Below, one piece after another: positions 16,679 to 25,861 of a DNA stretch of 64,000 nucleotides (the first letter of the stretch is position 1; every line of letters starts with the position of its first letter). The notes beneath the pieces are model-generated. The model was not told the origin of the DNA. It did no database searches and was given only the letters and a program-made list of their open reading frames with translations. Position numbers and translations under genes: made by a program. This stretch comes from Roseiarcus sp963823165. Its GTDB lineage: Bacteria; Pseudomonadota; Alphaproteobacteria; Rhizobiales; Beijerinckiaceae. Where the stretch lies: positions 186,001 to 250,000 of the forward strand of contig CAWGKV010000001.1 in assembly GCA_963823165.1 (NCBI GenBank), written 5' to 3'.

Positions 16679-18313
16679 ATGTCCGATCCGCCCGGCAAAC
16701 GGATCTGCGACGTCGTCATCGCCGGCGGCGGCCACAACGGCCTGGTCGCGGCCGCTTATCTCGCCGCGGCCGGGCTGAAGGTGACGGTAATCGAGCGGCG
16801 CACGTCCGTCGGCGGCGCGGCGGCGACGGAGGAATTTCATCCCGGCTTCCGCAATTCGGTCGCAGCCTACGCCGTGTCGCTGCTGCACCCGACAATCATT
16901 CGGGATCTCGATCTCGCGCGGCACGGCCTGAGGATCGTGGAGCGGCCGCTCTCCAACTTTTTGCCGTTGCCCGACGGGCGCTATCTGAAGGCCTCGCCTG
17001 GGCGCACCAAAGCCGAGGTGGCGAAATTCTCGGCCGCCGACGCCGAACGCCTGGACGCCTACGAGACGCGGCTCGGACGCATGGCCGACGTTTTGCGCGC
17101 GATCGCCCTCGAGACGCCTCCCAATCTGGCGACCGGACGCGGCCTCGCGCGCGCCTTGCGCGCACTGTTCGACGCGGGGCGGGCGGCCAACCGTCTGCGT
17201 CCGCTCGGCATGGACGGCCAACGGGATCTCGTCGGAATCTTCGCCCGTTCGGCCGGGGATTTCCTCGACGCGTGGTTCGAGAGCGACCCCATCAAGGCGA
17301 TCCTCGGCTTCGACGGTATCGTCGGGACCTACGCCAGCCCCTATGCCGCGGGCACCGGCTACGTGCTGCTCCACCATTGCTTCGGCGAGACCAACGGCAG
17401 AAAGGGCGTCTGGGGCCACGCGATGGGCGGGATGGGCTCGATCACGCAGGCGATGGCGAAAGCCTGCGCCTTGCGGGGGGTCGACATCCGCACGAACTCG
17501 GCCGTGGCGGAAATTCTGGTGGCGAACGGCCGGGCAGCCGGCGTCGTCACCGACAGGGGAGAAAAGATCGAGGCGCGCGCGGTCGTTTCCAATCTCCATC
17601 CGAAGCTGACCTTCGAAAAACTCCTCGATCCCGCTGCGCTGCCAGAGGACTTTCGCGGCCGCATAAAAGCGTGGCGGAGCGCCTCCGGCGTCTTCCGCAT
17701 GAACCTCGCACTGGGCGAACTGCCGAGCTTCTCCTGCCTGCCGGGGCGCGACGCGGCAGAACACCACGGCGCGGGAATCGTGATCGCGCCGAGTCTCGCC
17801 TACATGGAGCGCGCCTTCATGGACGCGCGCCGGTCGGGCTGGTCAAAGGACCCGATCATCGAAATGCTCATTCCCTCCGTCCTCGACGATTCGCTCGCCC
17901 CGCCGGGGCGGCACGTCGCTTCGCTCTTCTGCCAGTATGTCGCGCCCCAGCTGCCCGACGGCCTCTCCTGGGATGAGGCGCGCGACGCGGTCGCCGATCT
18001 GATGATCGAGACGGTCGAAGCCCATGCGCCGGGCTTCAAGGCGTCCGTGATCGCACGCAAGATCCTGTCGCCGCTCGACCTCGAGCGGGATTTCGGCCTC
18101 GTCGGCGGCGATATTTTCCACGGATGCCTGTCGCTGGACCAGCTTTATTCAGCTCGGCCAACGCTCGGCCACGCCGACTACCGCTCTCCGGTGCCCGGCC
18201 TCTATATGTGCGGCGCCTCGACTCATCCGGGCGGCGGCGTCAGCGGATTGCCTGGACACAACGCGGCTCACGAGATCGTGAAGGATTTTCGTCGGCTGCG
18301 ACTGCGGCGGTGA
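16679..18313 (+). CDS. FAD-dependent oxidoreductase (phytoene desaturase/PYROXD2-like)
   Basis: 544-residue flavoprotein of the phytoene desaturase-like amine oxidase superfamily. The Rossmann dinucleotide site VVIAGGGHNGLVAAAYLA is at residues 12-29, followed by VIERRTSVGGAA. The C-terminal FAD block GLYMCGASTHPGGGVSGLPGHNAA is intact. It resembles the PYROXD2 branch (NAD(P)/FAD-dependent oxidoreductases) more than carotenoid desaturases, and no carotenoid genes are nearby, so the substrate is unknown. The MFS exporter gene follows after 25 bases. Confidence 0.85.
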   Translation: MSDPPGKRICDVVIAGGGHNGLVAAAYLAAAGLKVTVIERRTSVGGAAATEEFHPGFRNSVAAYAVSLLHPTIIRDLDLARHGLRIVERPLSNFLPLPDGRYLKASPGRTKAEVAKFSAADAERLDAYETRLGRMADVLRAIALETPPNLATGRGLARALRALFDAGRAANRLRPLGMDGQRDLVGIFARSAGDFLDAWFESDPIKAILGFDGIVGTYASPYAAGTGYVLLHHCFGETNGRKGVWGHAMGGMGSITQAMAKACALRGVDIRTNSAVAEILVANGRAAGVVTDRGEKIEARAVVSNLHPKLTFEKLLDPAALPEDFRGRIKAWRSASGVFRMNLALGELPSFSCLPGRDAAEHHGAGIVIAPSLAYMERAFMDARRSGWSKDPIIEMLIPSVLDDSLAPPGRHVASLFCQYVAPQLPDGLSWDEARDAVADLMIETVEAHAPGFKASVIARKILSPLDLERDFGLVGGDIFHGCLSLDQLYSARPTLGHADYRSPVPGLYMCGASTHPGGGVSGLPGHNAAHEIVKDFRRLRLRR

Positions 18314-18338
18314 GACGTTCAGGACGGCGGAGACGCTC

Positions 18339-19742
18339 ATGACCCGGCTGGAGCCGAAGACCGCCCGTTCCGCCGACCAGCCGGCCGCCTCGCGAGCCGC
18401 GCCGGTCCACGACGGCCTGCCCAATCCGCAGCGGATGCTGGCGTTCGCCACGCTGGCGATGGCGACGGCGATGGCCGTGCTCGACGGGGCCATCGTCAAC
18501 GTCGCGCTGCCGACGATCGCGCACGAACTCGCGATCCCGAACGCCGCCTCCGTCTGGATCGTCAACGCCTTTCAGCTCGCGGTGACGGTCTCGCTCCTGC
18601 CGCTGGCGGCGCTCGGCGACAGCCTCGGCTATCGCCGGGTCTATCGGCCCGGCCTCGCGCTCTTCACCCTGGCGTCGCTGGCCTGCGCCTTCGCGCCCAC
18701 CTTTCCGGTGCTGACGGTGGCGCGCGCCGTCCAGGGAATCGGCGCGGCGGGGATCATGAGCGTCAACATCGCCCTCGTCCGCTTCATCTATCCGTCGTCG
18801 CGCCTCGGTCGAGGGGTCGGCAACATCGCGCTGGTGGTGGCGGTGTGCTCGGCGGGGAGTCCGACCGTGGCGGCCGCGATCCTCTCCGTCGCTTCCTGGC
18901 GTTGGCTTTTCCTCATCAACGTTCCGATCGGCGCGGTCGCGCTCGTAATGGCCGCGCGCAACCTGCCGGCGACGCCAGTCTCGCCGCGGAAGCTCGATCC
19001 GTTCAGCGTCCTCCTAAACGCGCTCACCTTCGGCCTGCTGATAACCGGTATCAACAGCGTCGGCGACGCACGCGAGCAGGCATCGGCGTTCGCGGAGCTC
19101 GCCGCGGCGGCGGCCATCGGCGCCGCGTTCGTCCGCAGGCAGTTGCGGCTCGCGACGCCCCTGCTGCCGGTCGACCTCCTGAGCCGGCCGGTGTTCGCGC
19201 TGTCGCTCGCGACATCGATCATGTCATTCGCCGCCCAGAGCCTCTCCCTGGTGGCGCTGCCGTTCTATTTCGAGGATAGCCTGCGACTCTCGGAGAGCGC
19301 GACCGGGCTGCTCATGACGCCCTGGCCGCTCGCAACGGCTCTCATCGCGCCGGTCGCCGGACGCCTGGCCGATCGATTCGTCCCCGGCCTGCTCGGGAGC
19401 GCCGGGCTGCTCGTAATGGCGAGCGGACTCGCCCTGGTCGCCGTTCAGGCTGCCGACGCCACCCCGGCTTCGCTCGTCTGGCGGCTGGCGGTCTGCGGTC
19501 TCGGCTTTGGGTTCTTCCAGTCGCCGAACAACCGGCTCATCATCGGCAGCGCGCCGCCCGAACGTAGCGGCGGCGCCTCCGGGCTGCAATCGTCTGGCCG
19601 CTTGATCGGGCAGTCGTTCGGCGCCGCCTTGATGGCGGTCGCCTTCGGTCGTTGGCCCGAGCACGCGACCTCGGTCGCGCTCTGGACCGCGGCCGGGTTG
19701 TCGCTGGCCGGCGCAGGCGCGAGCGGCCTGCGCCGGGCATGA
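18339..19742 (+). CDS. MFS transporter, DHA2 (EmrB/QacA) family
   Basis: 467-residue, about 14-segment inner-membrane exporter. Family signatures: AVLDGAIVNVALPTIA (motif D1 in helix 1), GDSLGYRRVYRPGL (motif A) and a helix-5 motif near NIALVVAVCSAGSPTVAAAIL. It likely exports a drug or a toxic metabolite by proton antiport. The start codon at 18339 follows the FAD oxidoreductase closely, so the two may be cotranscribed. Confidence 0.88.
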   Translation: MTRLEPKTARSADQPAASRAAPVHDGLPNPQRMLAFATLAMATAMAVLDGAIVNVALPTIAHELAIPNAASVWIVNAFQLAVTVSLLPLAALGDSLGYRRVYRPGLALFTLASLACAFAPTFPVLTVARAVQGIGAAGIMSVNIALVRFIYPSSRLGRGVGNIALVVAVCSAGSPTVAAAILSVASWRWLFLINVPIGAVALVMAARNLPATPVSPRKLDPFSVLLNALTFGLLITGINSVGDAREQASAFAELAAAAAIGAAFVRRQLRLATPLLPVDLLSRPVFALSLATSIMSFAAQSLSLVALPFYFEDSLRLSESATGLLMTPWPLATALIAPVAGRLADRFVPGLLGSAGLLVMASGLALVAVQAADATPASLVWRLAVCGLGFGFFQSPNNRLIIGSAPPERSGGASGLQSSGRLIGQSFGAALMAVAFGRWPEHATSVALWTAAGLSLAGAGASGLRRA

Positions 19743-19766
19743 ACGGTCGTTACGCGACCGACAGGC

Positions 19767-20054
19767 TCATGGCTTACTGGTAGCGCCAGCGTGGGTGGCT
19801 GTGTTCGCCGTGGAATTCGCCGGAGCCGCGGTGTTGGCCGGCGCATTCGCCGTGGTGTTCGCCGGAGCCGCAGTATTGGCCGGCGCGGTCGCCACCCGCC
19901 CGCCGTTGCCGTACCAGCCGCCGTACCAGCCGCCCCACCCGAAACCGATGATGATCAGGATGATGATAACGGCGATAATCCAGCCGGCTCCCCATCCGCC
20001 ACCCCATCCGCTGTTCACTGGCCGGGTTGGCCGACGGGGATCATAATTCGTCAT
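19767..20054 (-). CDS. Small membrane protein with a Gly/Trp segment and Ala-Pro-Asn repeats
   Basis: 95 residues, function unknown. After a short N-terminus come a Gly/Trp-rich stretch, one membrane helix rich in isoleucine (WIIAVIIILIIIGFGW), and another Gly/Trp/Tyr run. The tail is two copies of a 14-residue Ala-Pro-Asn-Thr unit, encoded by a 42-bp direct repeat (starting at 19816 and 19858). The start at 20054 is chosen as the first ATG with a natural N-terminus; MEDAM four codons earlier is possible. It lies downstream of the ArsR-type gene on the same strand, so they may be one unit. Confidence 0.6.
   Translation of the reverse strand: MTNYDPRRPTRPVNSGWGGGWGAGWIIAVIIILIIIGFGWGGWYGGWYGNGGRVATAPANTAAPANTTANAPANTAAPANSTANTATHAGATSKP
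19816..19899 (-). repeat. 42-bp tandem repeat inside the membrane-protein gene
   Basis: Two units of 42 bp, beginning at 19816 and 19858 and differing at a few positions, encode AAPANTTANAPANT and AAPANSTANTATHA. The period is a multiple of three, so copy-number change would keep the frame. Confidence 0.6.
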
Positions 20055-20174
20055 CGCGTCCTCCATTCGTGGCGCAAGATTTCGCCCGTCAACGCGCCCG
20101 AAGCCGCTGCGTTCCATTCGGCGCAGTCTTCGTAGCCGGTCTGAGAAGGGGGGAGGAGCCGACGATGCCGGAAA

Positions 20175-20630
20175 CTATTCCGTCGGGCTGCGCTCTCGCG
20201 TCAGCAACGTTGGGTCGAGCGGCTTCGACGAAGGCGTTCCGGACAGGTCGCCCGCTCCCTTTTTCGCGGCGCGGGCGGGTTTGACGTTGCAGAAGGTGCT
20301 GTAGAGGACGCCGATGACAGCGCGCACCTTCTCGTTGGCGATGCTGTAATAGATCGTCTTACCGTCCCGCCGCGCCGCCACGAGCCCCTCGAGACGCAGC
20401 CGCGCCAACTGCTGCGACACGGTCGACTGGCGAAGATCCAGGAAGGACTCGAGCTCCCCCACCGACTTCTCGCCATCCAGGAGATCGCAGAGGATCAGGA
20501 GGCGCGACTCGTGCGCGAGCGCCTTGAGAAACTCCGTGGCTTCGCGGGCGCTCTCCGCCATTCTGTCGACATCCACCGTGTCACGGTGTTCAACCGACTT
20601 CGCAAGAGCCATCACATCCATCTCGATCAT
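20175..20630 (-). CDS. ArsR-family regulator with BigR/SqrR-like cysteine pair
   Basis: 151-residue winged-helix repressor. The HTH covers VGELESFLDLRQSTVSQQLARLR, followed by the wing RRDGKTIYYSI. Cysteines lie at residues 48 (LLILCDLL) and 114 (YSTFC), the positions that form a tetrasulfide or disulfide in the persulfide sensors BigR, SqrR and YgaV. The metal-site ELCVCDL motif of arsenic sensors is absent. The start at 20630 is uncertain: ATGs at 20621 and 20612 are also possible. An imperfect palindrome overlaps the start region, which suggests autorepression. No sulfide-oxidation genes are visible nearby. Confidence 0.82.
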   Translation of the reverse strand: MIEMDVMALAKSVEHRDTVDVDRMAESAREATEFLKALAHESRLLILCDLLDGEKSVGELESFLDLRQSTVSQQLARLRLEGLVAARRDGKTIYYSIANEKVRAVIGVLYSTFCNVKPARAAKKGAGDLSGTPSSKPLDPTLLTRERSPTE

Positions 20631-20648
20631 CTTCGAATGTTCAAATAT
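20629..20648 (-). promoter_or_regulatory. Imperfect palindrome at the ArsR start (possible operator)
   Basis: A 20-base AT-rich sequence with two 10-base halves matching at seven positions (ATATTTGAAC / ATTCGAAGAT on the minus strand). It overlaps the first possible start codon of the regulator gene, a usual place for an autoregulatory operator. Confidence 0.4.
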
Positions 20649-20739
20649 CTACTATAACCCGGCCTCAGGCTCAACCGCGCGCCGACGTAAGTTTCGCCAA
20701 AACACCGGCAACGACCGACCTTCTTCCCCGGTTTCAAGT

Positions 20740-21939
20740 CTAGTCGAAATCCTCGCGCCGCCCGACCCCCGGCGGCCTGCTTCCGCGCAACGCCTTGCCA
20801 ACCTTCTCGACCCGGCGCAGCACGCGCAACATGTTTTCCGACGCCATCTTTCCGAGATCACGCTCGGAAAAACCGCGCCGCACCAGTTCTGCGAACAGAT
20901 GCGGGAAGCGGCTTACGTTTTCAAGCCCGACGGGCGAGGCGCCGCCGAAATAGTCCGACCCGATGCCGACATGATTGACGCCCGCCGTCGCAACGAGACG
21001 CTCGACATGATCGGCGACTTGCTCGAGCGTCGCCTTCGGGGCGGCTCCGTGCTTCGACTCGAGCTCGGCGAATTGCGCCTTGGGGTCCGCGGCCAACGGC
21101 GCTTTGCCGAAAGCGTCGCGCGAGCGACGCAGCCAGTCGCGCAGGGCCTGCGACACGAATCCCGGCACGAACGTCGCCATGACGAGGCCGCCGTTCGCCT
21201 TGAGGCTCCTCAGCACGTCGTCCGGCGCGTTGCGCGGATGATCGCAGAGCGAATAGGCGTTGCTGTGAGAGAGCGCGACCGGCGCCTCGGTGACCTCGAG
21301 CACGCGACGCATCCCCTCGTGCGAAACGTGGGCAAGGTCGATCACGATCCCGAGCCGGTTGAGTTCCCCGATCACCGCGCGGCCGAACGCGCTGAGGCCG
21401 CCGTTGCGCGGCGCGTCGGTCGCCGAGTCCACCCAGTCGAGCGTCTCGTTGTGGCAGAGCGTCATCAGGCGCACGCCCGCCGCATGCCAGATGCGCAACG
21501 GACTCAACGAATTCTCGAGTCCGACGCCGCCTTCGACCGCAATGAACGATGCGATCCTGCCGAGCGCTTTCGCCTTCGCGTAGTCGGCCGCCTGCCGCGC
21601 CGGAAAGAAAACGTCCGGATGCGCTTCCTCGATGCGCCGGATGAGATCGATCTGCTCGAGCGCCGTGCGCGCGGGGTGGGCGGCCCCGGTAGGCTGGAAC
21701 GCCGCCCAGAACTGCGCCCCGACCATCCCCTCGCGCAGGCGCGGGATGTCGGTGTCGGCGTTTTCGTGGACCCGGTTCAGTTCGTAGGCGATCACGTCGC
21801 CCCGCGCGGTCTGGTCGACCCGAATGGTCCAGGGCAGGTCGTTGTGCCCGTCGAACAGGGGCGCGCGTCTGAGGGCCGCGCGCGCCGCCGCCAGCGCGCT
21901 ATCGACCATTTCCGAGGGGCCCGCCATCTCATCCGTCAC
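20740..21939 (-). CDS. Membrane dipeptidase family (peptidase M19)
   Basis: 399-residue zinc dipeptidase of the renal-dipeptidase family. Metal and substrate motifs are visible: DGHNDLPW (residues about 29-36), FIAVEGGVGLE with the bridging Glu, LSHSNAYSLCDHPRN and VGIGSDYFG. There is no signal peptide, so it is probably cytoplasmic or peripheral. The start lies 15 bases after the degP stop, as the last gene of the cluster that begins with aroKB. Substrates of bacterial members include D-amino-acid dipeptides; here unknown. Confidence 0.88.
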   Translation of the reverse strand: MTDEMAGPSEMVDSALAAARAALRRAPLFDGHNDLPWTIRVDQTARGDVIAYELNRVHENADTDIPRLREGMVGAQFWAAFQPTGAAHPARTALEQIDLIRRIEEAHPDVFFPARQAADYAKAKALGRIASFIAVEGGVGLENSLSPLRIWHAAGVRLMTLCHNETLDWVDSATDAPRNGGLSAFGRAVIGELNRLGIVIDLAHVSHEGMRRVLEVTEAPVALSHSNAYSLCDHPRNAPDDVLRSLKANGGLVMATFVPGFVSQALRDWLRRSRDAFGKAPLAADPKAQFAELESKHGAAPKATLEQVADHVERLVATAGVNHVGIGSDYFGGASPVGLENVSRFPHLFAELVRRGFSERDLGKMASENMLRVLRRVEKVGKALRGSRPPGVGRREDFD

Positions 21940-21953
21940 GCGAAGCGCCCCGC

Positions 21954-23447
21954 TCAGTTCACCGGCAGCGCGACGAAGCGCGCGACGCCTTCTCCGTTCG
22001 AAACGAGCAGCAGCGCCGGCTTCTTGCCGCCCTCCTTCTTCGCCGCGTCGATCGCCCTGGCGACTTCGCCCGGCGTCTCCACCGCCTGATGGTTGATCTC
22101 CTCGATGACGTCGCCGGGCCTCAGCCCTCGCTCGGCGGCGGGCGACCCGGGATCGACCGAGGTGACAATGACGCCCTTGATGCTGTCCTTGATCTTGAAG
22201 CTCTTGCGGGCCTCGTCGGTGAGGCCGGAGAACTCCATGCCGAGCGCCTTTTCGACCGCGTTCTGCTGCTGCGGCTGGTCCTCGTTGCTCGCGACCTCGC
22301 TTTCCTTTTCACCGTCCTCGAGGCGGCCCAGGATCACGGTCTTGGTCACTTCCTTGCCGTCTCGAATGACGACCACGTCGACCGATTTGCCGACGGGCAT
22401 GGACGCGACGAGGCGAGGCAGGTCGCGCGATTCCTTGATGTCCTTGCCGCCGAACTTTACGATCACGTCTCCTGCCTTAAGCCCGGCGGGCTTCGCCGGA
22501 CCTTTGTCGTCGACGCCGGCGATCAGCGCGCCGCGGGCCGTCCCCAAGCCGAGACTGTCGGCGATGGTGTCGTCGACCGGCTGGATTCGGACGCCGAGCC
22601 AGCCCCGCCGGGTCTCGTGGAACTGCTCGAGCTGAGAAATCACCGGGATGACCGTGGCCGACGGCGTTGCAAAGCCGATGCCGATCGAACCGCCGGACGG
22701 CGACAGGATGGCCGTGTTGATGCCGATCACTTCGCCCTGCAGGTTGAACAGCGGGCCTCCCGAATTTCCCTTGTTGATCGAGGCGTCGGTCTGCAGGAAA
22801 TCGTCGTAGGGGCCGCTGTCGATGTTGCGGTTGCGCGCGGAGATGATGCCGGCCGTCACCGTTTCGCCGAGCCCGAACGGGTTGCCGACCGCCATCACGC
22901 CGTCGCCGACGCGCATCTTGTCGCTGTCGCCGAATTTCACGGTCTTGAGCGGCTTGTCGCTCTCCACTTTGAGGACGGCGACGTCCACTTTGGGATCCTT
23001 ACCGACGACCTTGGCCTTCAATTTGCGGCCGTCGGTGAAGATAACGACGATGTCGTTGGCGTCGCCGACCACGTGATTGTTGGTGATGACGATGCCGCTC
23101 GGGTCGATGACGAAACCGGAGCCCAGCGACTGCGCCTGACGAGGATGCGGATGGGGGATGCCGTGGTTCTTGAAGAACTCCTCGAACATCTCGTCGAACG
23201 GCGTGCCCTTGGGCAGATTGGGAGTCGCGTCGTCCTTTGCTTCGATGGTCTGCGTCGCGGAAATGTTGACCACCGCATCGGCGACCGAATCGACGAGATC
23301 GGCGAGATTGGTCGGGCGCGCCTGGGCGAACGCGGGCGCGGCCGGCGCGAATGCGAGCGGGGCGGCGACGATCAGCGACGAAACGATCGCGGCGGCGATC
23401 GGAACGCGGCGGCGGCGCTGCGCCGCGATTCGCGCGTCTTCAAACAT
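21954..23447 (-). CDS. degP: DegP/HtrA periplasmic serine protease (Do family)
   Basis: 497-residue periplasmic protease-chaperone. The signal peptide ends near APAFAQA. The catalytic triad is present: His in TNNHVVGDA, Asp in KVDVAVLKVES and Ser in KGNSGGPLFN. Two PDZ domains follow (GWLGVRIQPV and the C-terminal GVIVTSVDPGSPAAERGL). The start is the ATG at 23447 with GAGGAGG seven bases upstream; a longer frame to 23534 is rejected. It is downstream of hflK, hflC and a DUF2065 gene, which is a conserved rhizobial order for membrane protein quality control. Confidence 0.95.
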   Translation of the reverse strand: MFEDARIAAQRRRRVPIAAAIVSSLIVAAPLAFAPAAPAFAQARPTNLADLVDSVADAVVNISATQTIEAKDDATPNLPKGTPFDEMFEEFFKNHGIPHPHPRQAQSLGSGFVIDPSGIVITNNHVVGDANDIVVIFTDGRKLKAKVVGKDPKVDVAVLKVESDKPLKTVKFGDSDKMRVGDGVMAVGNPFGLGETVTAGIISARNRNIDSGPYDDFLQTDASINKGNSGGPLFNLQGEVIGINTAILSPSGGSIGIGFATPSATVIPVISQLEQFHETRRGWLGVRIQPVDDTIADSLGLGTARGALIAGVDDKGPAKPAGLKAGDVIVKFGGKDIKESRDLPRLVASMPVGKSVDVVVIRDGKEVTKTVILGRLEDGEKESEVASNEDQPQQQNAVEKALGMEFSGLTDEARKSFKIKDSIKGVIVTSVDPGSPAAERGLRPGDVIEEINHQAVETPGEVARAIDAAKKEGGKKPALLLVSNGEGVARFVALPVN

Positions 23448-23509
23448 GACATCCTCCTCGAATTCGTTGTCGACAGTTCGGCGGCGAGACCGCCCAAAAT
23501 CTAAGCGGC

Positions 23510-23701
23510 TTAAAGCAGCGAACGGGAAGCCCACACGATCGCGACGCCGATCAGCGCCGCGCCCAGGCCGATCCCGCGCAGTTTGCTCGGGTCCTCGCGC
23601 GCGAAGGCGGCCATCCTTCTGCGCATCGGTTCGGCGAATCCAGCCATCAGCAGACCTTCGATGGCGAATGCAAGCCCGAGGGCGACGATGAAGTCGCGCA
23701 T
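23510..23701 (-). CDS. DUF2065 small membrane protein (YjeT-like)
   Basis: 63-residue protein with two membrane helices (about 3-22 and 44-62), matching the DUF2065 family, which is usually found after hflC. The start is one base past the hflC stop, so translation is coupled. Function unknown; its context suggests an accessory to HflKC or DegP. Confidence 0.85.
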   Translation of the reverse strand: MRDFIVALGLAFAIEGLLMAGFAEPMRRRMAAFAREDPSKLRGIGLGAALIGVAIVWASRSLL

Positions 23702-23702
23702 C

Positions 23703-24620
23703 TCAGTCCGCCTTCGCCGACGGGGTCGACCCGGCCGCCGCTTCCGGCGGAGGCGTGGGCGTCGAGAAATAGCGGAAGAAATCGGACTTGGGACTGACGA
23801 GCGCGCGCGTCGCGCCCCCGGCGAAAGTGTTCTGATAGGCCTGCATCGAGCGATAGAAGGCGAAGAACTCCGGGTCCGCGCCGTAGGCTTCGGCGAAGAT
23901 GCGGTTGCGCTCGCCGTCGCCTTGGCCGCGGATCTGCTCCGACTGCTGCTGGGCCTGGGCCGTGATCACCGTCACCTTGCGGTCGGCTTCGGCCTTGATC
24001 TGCTGGCTCTGTTGCGAACCTTGCGCCCGGTAGGAAGCCGCGCGCTGCTGGCGCTCGGTCTGCATGCGCCGAAACACCGCCTCCGAGTTCTCCGCCGGCA
24101 GGTCGGCGCGCTTGATCCGCACGTCGACGACCGCGAGGCCGAAGCGCTTGGCGCCGACTTTCATCTGGTCGCGGATGTCGGCCATCAGCGCATCGCGCTT
24201 GTCGCGAACGATATCGGTTATCGACGCCTCCGACAGCGTACGGCGGAGCGCCGAGTTCAGCATGCCGCCGAGCTGGGCGTCGGCTCCGCGCGTGTTGAAG
24301 ACGGATTGGTAAAAGAGGAGCGGATCCTGGATGCGGTAGCGCACGAACGCATCGACCTCGAGCCGCTGGTTGTCCGAGACAAGCACTTCCTGGCGCTCGT
24401 CGTCGAGCGCGAGAATCCGCTTGTCGATGTAAACGACCGCGTCGACGAAGGGCCACTTGAAGTAGAGCCCCGGAGCGCCGATCAGGTCCCGGACCGGCTG
24501 GCCAAAGCGCAGAACGAGCGCCTGCTCGGTGGGGTCGACGACGAACGTCGACATCGACGCCAGAATGATTACGACAACTGCCGCAATGGCGATCGCGAGG
24601 CCGCTGAGTGGCCGTCTCAT
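23703..24620 (-). CDS. hflC: HflC, protease modulator (SPFH/prohibitin family)
   Basis: 305-residue inner-membrane protein with a single N-terminal helix (about 8-28) and a periplasmic SPFH domain (VDPTEQALVLRFGQPVRDL, GLYFKWPFVDAVVYIDKR, RVRY-type block RYRIQDP). With HflK it forms the cage around FtsH. The coiled-coil part is rich in Ala, Gln and Glu (MQTERQQRAASYRAQG). The start overlaps the hflK stop by four bases (ATGA). Confidence 0.95.
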   Translation of the reverse strand: MRRPLSGLAIAIAAVVVIILASMSTFVVDPTEQALVLRFGQPVRDLIGAPGLYFKWPFVDAVVYIDKRILALDDERQEVLVSDNQRLEVDAFVRYRIQDPLLFYQSVFNTRGADAQLGGMLNSALRRTLSEASITDIVRDKRDALMADIRDQMKVGAKRFGLAVVDVRIKRADLPAENSEAVFRRMQTERQQRAASYRAQGSQQSQQIKAEADRKVTVITAQAQQQSEQIRGQGDGERNRIFAEAYGADPEFFAFYRSMQAYQNTFAGGATRALVSPKSDFFRYFSTPTPPPEAAAGSTPSAKAD

Positions 24621-25729
24621 TTCGCGCCCCCCGACTTGGATTGCAGAGGGTCGAGCGCGATGTAGGGCACGGGCGCTGCGGCCGCGTTGGTGTCGACGAC
24701 CGTCTTGTCCATTGGCCCGAGGACTTTCTCCATGGTCTCGAGATACATGCGCTCGCGAGTGACCGCCGGCGCCTTCTTGTACTGCTCGTAGATCTGATTG
24801 TAGCGCGCGGTCTGCCCCTTGGCGTCCAGGATGGTCTGCTCGCGATAGGCGTTGGCCTCGGCGACGATGCGCGCCGCGCCGCCTTCGGCTTCCGGCACGA
24901 CCTTGTTGGCGTAGGTTTCGGCTTCGTTGACGGCGCGCTGCTGGTCCTGCTGCGCGGCCGTGACGTCGCGATATGCCGAGATCACCTGGCTCGGCGCGTC
25001 GACCGACTGCAACTGGACCTGCTTGACGAGGACGCCGGCGCGGTAATTGTTGAGCACGTCCTGAATGCGCTTCTGCGCGTCCGTCTCGACGGAGGCGCGG
25101 TCGGTCGTCAGGATGCCGTCGATGGTTTTGAGCCCGACGACCTCGCGCATGATGCTTTCGGCCACCGCCTTCACCGTCTCGCGCGGACTCAGGATGTTGA
25201 ACACGTAGTCCTCGGGCTTCGCTGGATCGATCTGCCAGTTCACCCGGAAGTGGACGTCGACAATATTCTTGTCGCCGGTCAGCATCTGGCTTTCCTCGGG
25301 AATGTCGGCGTTTCCACCGAGGCTGCGGTAGCCGACCTCGGTGATCTGCTGATCCGAGACCGGGACCTTGATCACCGAGCCGATCGGCCAGGGCCAGTTG
25401 GTGTTAAGGCCGGCGGCCGTCTTGCCCGTGTACCGGCCGAGCACGAGATTGATGCCGACCTCGTTGGGTTGCACCGTGTAGAAAGTACCCCACACGAACC
25501 AGACCAGGACAGCCGCCAGGACGAGAAACAGAATTGTGCGACCGCTAAAGCCGCCGCCGGCCGACCCTCCTCCGCCTCCGGAGCCGCCCGGAGCGAGCTT
25601 GCCCAAAGCGTCCTGCACGCGACGGATGATTTCTTCCAGATCCCCCGTCGGAGGACCAGAGGGCCCTTGCCCCCATGGCCCGCGTCCGGGCGAGCGCCAC
25701 GGTCCGCCGCCTTGATTGTTCCAGGACAT
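24617..25729 (-). CDS. hflK: HflK, FtsH protease activity modulator
   Basis: 370-residue membrane protein, partner of HflC. The N-terminus is rich in Gly and Pro (MSWNNQGGGPWRSPGRG), then a membrane helix at about 67-85 and an SPFH domain (VQPNEVGINLVLGRY, NIVDVHFRVNWQI, TDRASVETDAQKRIQDVLNNY). The start is the ATG at 25729 with GAGAGGA in front. It is 132 bases downstream of the CorC-like gene and four-base-overlapped with hflC. Confidence 0.95.
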   Translation of the reverse strand: MSWNNQGGGPWRSPGRGPWGQGPSGPPTGDLEEIIRRVQDALGKLAPGGSGGGGGSAGGGFSGRTILFLVLAAVLVWFVWGTFYTVQPNEVGINLVLGRYTGKTAAGLNTNWPWPIGSVIKVPVSDQQITEVGYRSLGGNADIPEESQMLTGDKNIVDVHFRVNWQIDPAKPEDYVFNILSPRETVKAVAESIMREVVGLKTIDGILTTDRASVETDAQKRIQDVLNNYRAGVLVKQVQLQSVDAPSQVISAYRDVTAAQQDQQRAVNEAETYANKVVPEAEGGAARIVAEANAYREQTILDAKGQTARYNQIYEQYKKAPAVTRERMYLETMEKVLGPMDKTVVDTNAAAAPVPYIALDPLQSKSGGAK

Positions 25730-25861
25730 CAAATCCTCTCGCTGGGCCGCCGTCCGCCGCACTGGCGGTTATATAGGCAAGTCTTGCTGCGCGGCAACGA
25801 TCTGGCGCGGGCGCCGCAAAAATGGTCGGACGCCCTGGCCTTCGACCGGCCCCTGGCGCGT

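Noticed and set aside
22089..23504. Long plus frame opposite degP
   Set aside because: Antisense to a clear protease gene; residue pattern is that of an artifact of high GC.
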